From a virus, in the IMG/VR virus record IMGVR_UViG_3300022701_000060, positions 1 to 42,263 of that record: 42,263 bases of DNA; one strand, written 5' to 3'. The position numbers were made by a program, and so were the translations under genes. This document shows, piece by piece, positions 40,425 to 42,263 of this stretch (its first letter is position 1; every line of letters begins with the position of its first letter). The notes under the pieces were generated by a model, which made no database searches, was not told the origin of the DNA, and worked only from the letters and a program-made list of their open reading frames with translations.

Positions 40425-42229
40425 TGGCAGATTTTCAACTAAATTGGGTTTCCACAGATATAACAGAAGATGTTCTCAGATATACAAGAGATGCTGCAAT
40501 CTGTGAAGGAACACGAAATATCAACGTAGAGGTAGCGAACACAGGTAGAGCTTATACTAACTGGGATTCTCTAACCCTATGGGAAAATACACATAAAGTA
40601 GGAAAGTTTTATATTAGAGAGATACAAAGAAAGCACGATAACTCTATAGTTTTGTCGTGTCAAGATAGCTCTCTAAAACTTATAGACCACTTTGAAGAAA
40701 GAATTTGGAATCCAGGTTATGTCTCTAATGCTAAATACTGGATTAGTCTTTGGCTTGATAGAATTGGTGGAATTAGTTATAACTTTAAATCTTCTGGCAG
40801 TGGGGCAATTCTAAATAAAGACCTAACATTTGGAAGAGATACTACATATAATTTAATAGTTCCTTTACTACAACAGAGTAATTGGTACATGATGTTTGAT
40901 GAAGATGATATTCTTCAAATTGGAGAATTAGATGTAGATACTAAAACAGTTTCTGAATATTTTGATGAAACAGACATAACAGACATTGCTTTTATTAAGA
41001 GTGATAAACAATCAAGAAATCGTGTAGTAGTTTGGGGAGGTAGAGATTTAGTAACAGATACTTGGATTACAGGAGTTGCAGAGTCTGATGCAGGGTGGCA
41101 AATTGACAGTAATGATGATAGAACTGTTGTTATCAGTTCAAACGCAATCAGGAACTATGGAAGTGCTTACTACACTGCAAATAAGCTTTTAAATGATGTT
41201 ATAGCTCTTTCAAAGGAAAAAATATTTACAACAACCGGATTTAGAAATAGAAAAGTTGGAGACTATGTTTATGTTTCTTCTAGAGTATATCATGGAACTG
41301 GACTCATTACAGATATTTCAGTAGTCGCAGATAAAGTGGGTGGGTATTCCACAGAAATTACACTAGACAGACTTTGTCCAAGGCTATTTGCATTTTTTTC
41401 TTGGGACGGATATGTATATGTTGGTACTAGAGGTGGCGGAGTTTATAGAAAGCCTTTAGAAACTTCTACATGGAGTAGTTATAATTCTGGTCTTAGTAGT
41501 TTATATATAAAAGACCTATATATTAAAAATGGAAACTTTGTTTGTGTTACAGATGAAGGAGATGCTTATAGGTCAACAGTTGCTTTAAATTATTGGATAA
41601 AAATTTCTCCTGGGCAATTTACAGACTCTGAAGATAATATTTTTGAAGAAGAAGAAATTAAGGCTAAAGCATGTACTATAGATGATGATGGCACATTAAT
41701 TGTGGGATATACTGAACCAGATAGTGGCATATCTTGGATGTTGCACTATAACATATTTTCTGGAATTACTAGAAAAATTCAAATTATAATAGATGGAGAA
41801 ACATATTTTCCAATTAAGGATATAGACAATAATGGGGAAATTACTGTAATTTCTTCAGAGGGACAAGGACTTATTGATGTAGAAGAGATATACGTAGATG
41901 GACTTCATACCTGTAAAAATGTATGGGTAGAGGGAGGAGGAAGTCCCTTTGATAGAAGACCTGTAGCAAAGCCCTCTATTAATAACTACAATACCACCAT
42001 TACAATGGATAAAGGAACAACTTTGGTAAATCAAAGCGTGGTATTTAATGGAGTATACAACTATTACGGAAGTTCTGGAACCGCTTATAGATATAGTGGA
42101 TGTACTAGATATAATCTTGAAACATCCTCAGTAGAAGAAGTTCAGCTTCCAGTAACCGGCTTTATAGGTTGTCATGTCGCCTTTATGAAGCGGCGGGACA
42201 TCGGACACGTGTATGGGTTTTATAATTAA
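40424..42229 (+). CDS. Baseplate hub-like protein II with propeller-like C-terminus
   Basis: 601 aa, TAATG start. N-terminal half parallels the previous hub (RNRVVVWGGRDL, GDYVYVSSRVY). From about residue 320 the sequence becomes beta-repeat-like: GYVYVGTRGGGVYRK, TSTWSSYNSGLSSLYIKD, NGNFVCVTDEGDAYRS, similar to Asp-box/BNR-type propeller blades. Such a domain could bind or cut a cell-surface glycan. The number of blades is not clear. Host-receptor contact is inference. Confidence 0.6.
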   Translation: MADFQLNWVSTDITEDVLRYTRDAAICEGTRNINVEVANTGRAYTNWDSLTLWENTHKVGKFYIREIQRKHDNSIVLSCQDSSLKLIDHFEERIWNPGYVSNAKYWISLWLDRIGGISYNFKSSGSGAILNKDLTFGRDTTYNLIVPLLQQSNWYMMFDEDDILQIGELDVDTKTVSEYFDETDITDIAFIKSDKQSRNRVVVWGGRDLVTDTWITGVAESDAGWQIDSNDDRTVVISSNAIRNYGSAYYTANKLLNDVIALSKEKIFTTTGFRNRKVGDYVYVSSRVYHGTGLITDISVVADKVGGYSTEITLDRLCPRLFAFFSWDGYVYVGTRGGGVYRKPLETSTWSSYNSGLSSLYIKDLYIKNGNFVCVTDEGDAYRSTVALNYWIKISPGQFTDSEDNIFEEEEIKAKACTIDDDGTLIVGYTEPDSGISWMLHYNIFSGITRKIQIIIDGETYFPIKDIDNNGEITVISSEGQGLIDVEEIYVDGLHTCKNVWVEGGGSPFDRRPVAKPSINNYNTTITMDKGTTLVNQSVVFNGVYNYYGSSGTAYRYSGCTRYNLETSSVEEVQLPVTGFIGCHVAFMKRRDIGHVYGFYN

Positions 42230-42263
42230 ATGGTCGTCGTTTATAAACAGGAAGTCGTCGCTT
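42230..42263 (+). CDS. Start of a further gene (cut by the window)
   Basis: An ATG at 42230 follows one base into the stop of the hub protein (TAAATGG), encoding MVVVYKQEVVA up to the edge. No strong ribosome site is seen, so coupling to the previous gene is assumed. Identity unknown. Confidence 0.35.
   Translation, partial: MVVVYKQEVVA

Noticed and set aside
1-42263. CRISPR arrays, insertion sequences, integrase/attachment sites
   Set aside because: No regularly spaced direct repeats, transposase or recombinase genes or flanking inverted repeats were found while reading the window; a computed repeat search would be more thorough.

Overview
This window is part of the genome of a tailed double-stranded DNA bacteriophage with long-tail (siphovirus-like) architecture. 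Evidence is a complete run of terminase, portal, protease/scaffold, major capsid, neck, tail tube, frameshifted tail chaperones, a 1588-residue tape measure and tail-tip proteins, plus phage replication genes, a holin-like protein and a tRNA cluster. No integrase or lysogeny repressor is seen, so a virulent phage is likely (inference). The DNA is AT-rich, Shine-Dalgarno sequences are strong (AGGAGG type), and the promoters are near-consensus sigma-70/sigma-A sites with an extended -10. This fits a low-GC, Firmicute-like host, but the host cannot be proved from the sequence.

Layout: everything from 1 to about 18,354 reads leftward (minus) and everything from about 18,464 to the right end reads rightward (plus). 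The switch region (18,355-18,464) holds two near-perfect promoters that point at each other. Leftward, starting at the hub: small membrane and zinc proteins; a replication and recombination module (family A DNA polymerase, RecA, ssDNA-binding protein, DnaB helicase, a PD-(D/E)XK nuclease, a sigma-region-4-like protein, a Myb/SANT-exonuclease fusion); a DNA methyltransferase; a dNMP kinase; a sulfotransferase; a holin-like protein; four tRNA genes (three Leu, one interrupted Ile); a SpoIID/LytB-domain protein with an apparent frameshift; and at the far left a sugar cassette (glycosyltransferase, RraA-like, NeuB-like synthase, NeuA-like CMP-sugar synthetase, histidine phosphatase, methyltransferase, DUF115/GT42-like protein).

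Rightward from the hub: a series of very small early proteins rich in CxxC zinc motifs, including three tandem paralogues; a GC-rich gene-free stretch (about 19,911-20,107) that folds as a candidate structured RNA; then the virion module. The virion genes are translationally coupled (many TAATG junctions). They include a GT4-type glycosyltransferase between the head and neck genes, and a clear -1 programmed frameshift (A AAA AAA TAG plus a stem-loop) joining the two tail assembly chaperone frames.

How it works together (inference): six promoters of one family (TTGACA, 17-18 nt, TATAAT with TG one base upstream) drive the leftward replication/modification genes and the rightward early genes. 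Three further points stand out: the phage appears to make and activate a nonulosonic (sialic-acid-like) sugar, it carries several transfer and decoration enzymes, and one tail-tip protein ends in a possible propeller-like region. Together these suggest glycan modification of the virion or host surface.
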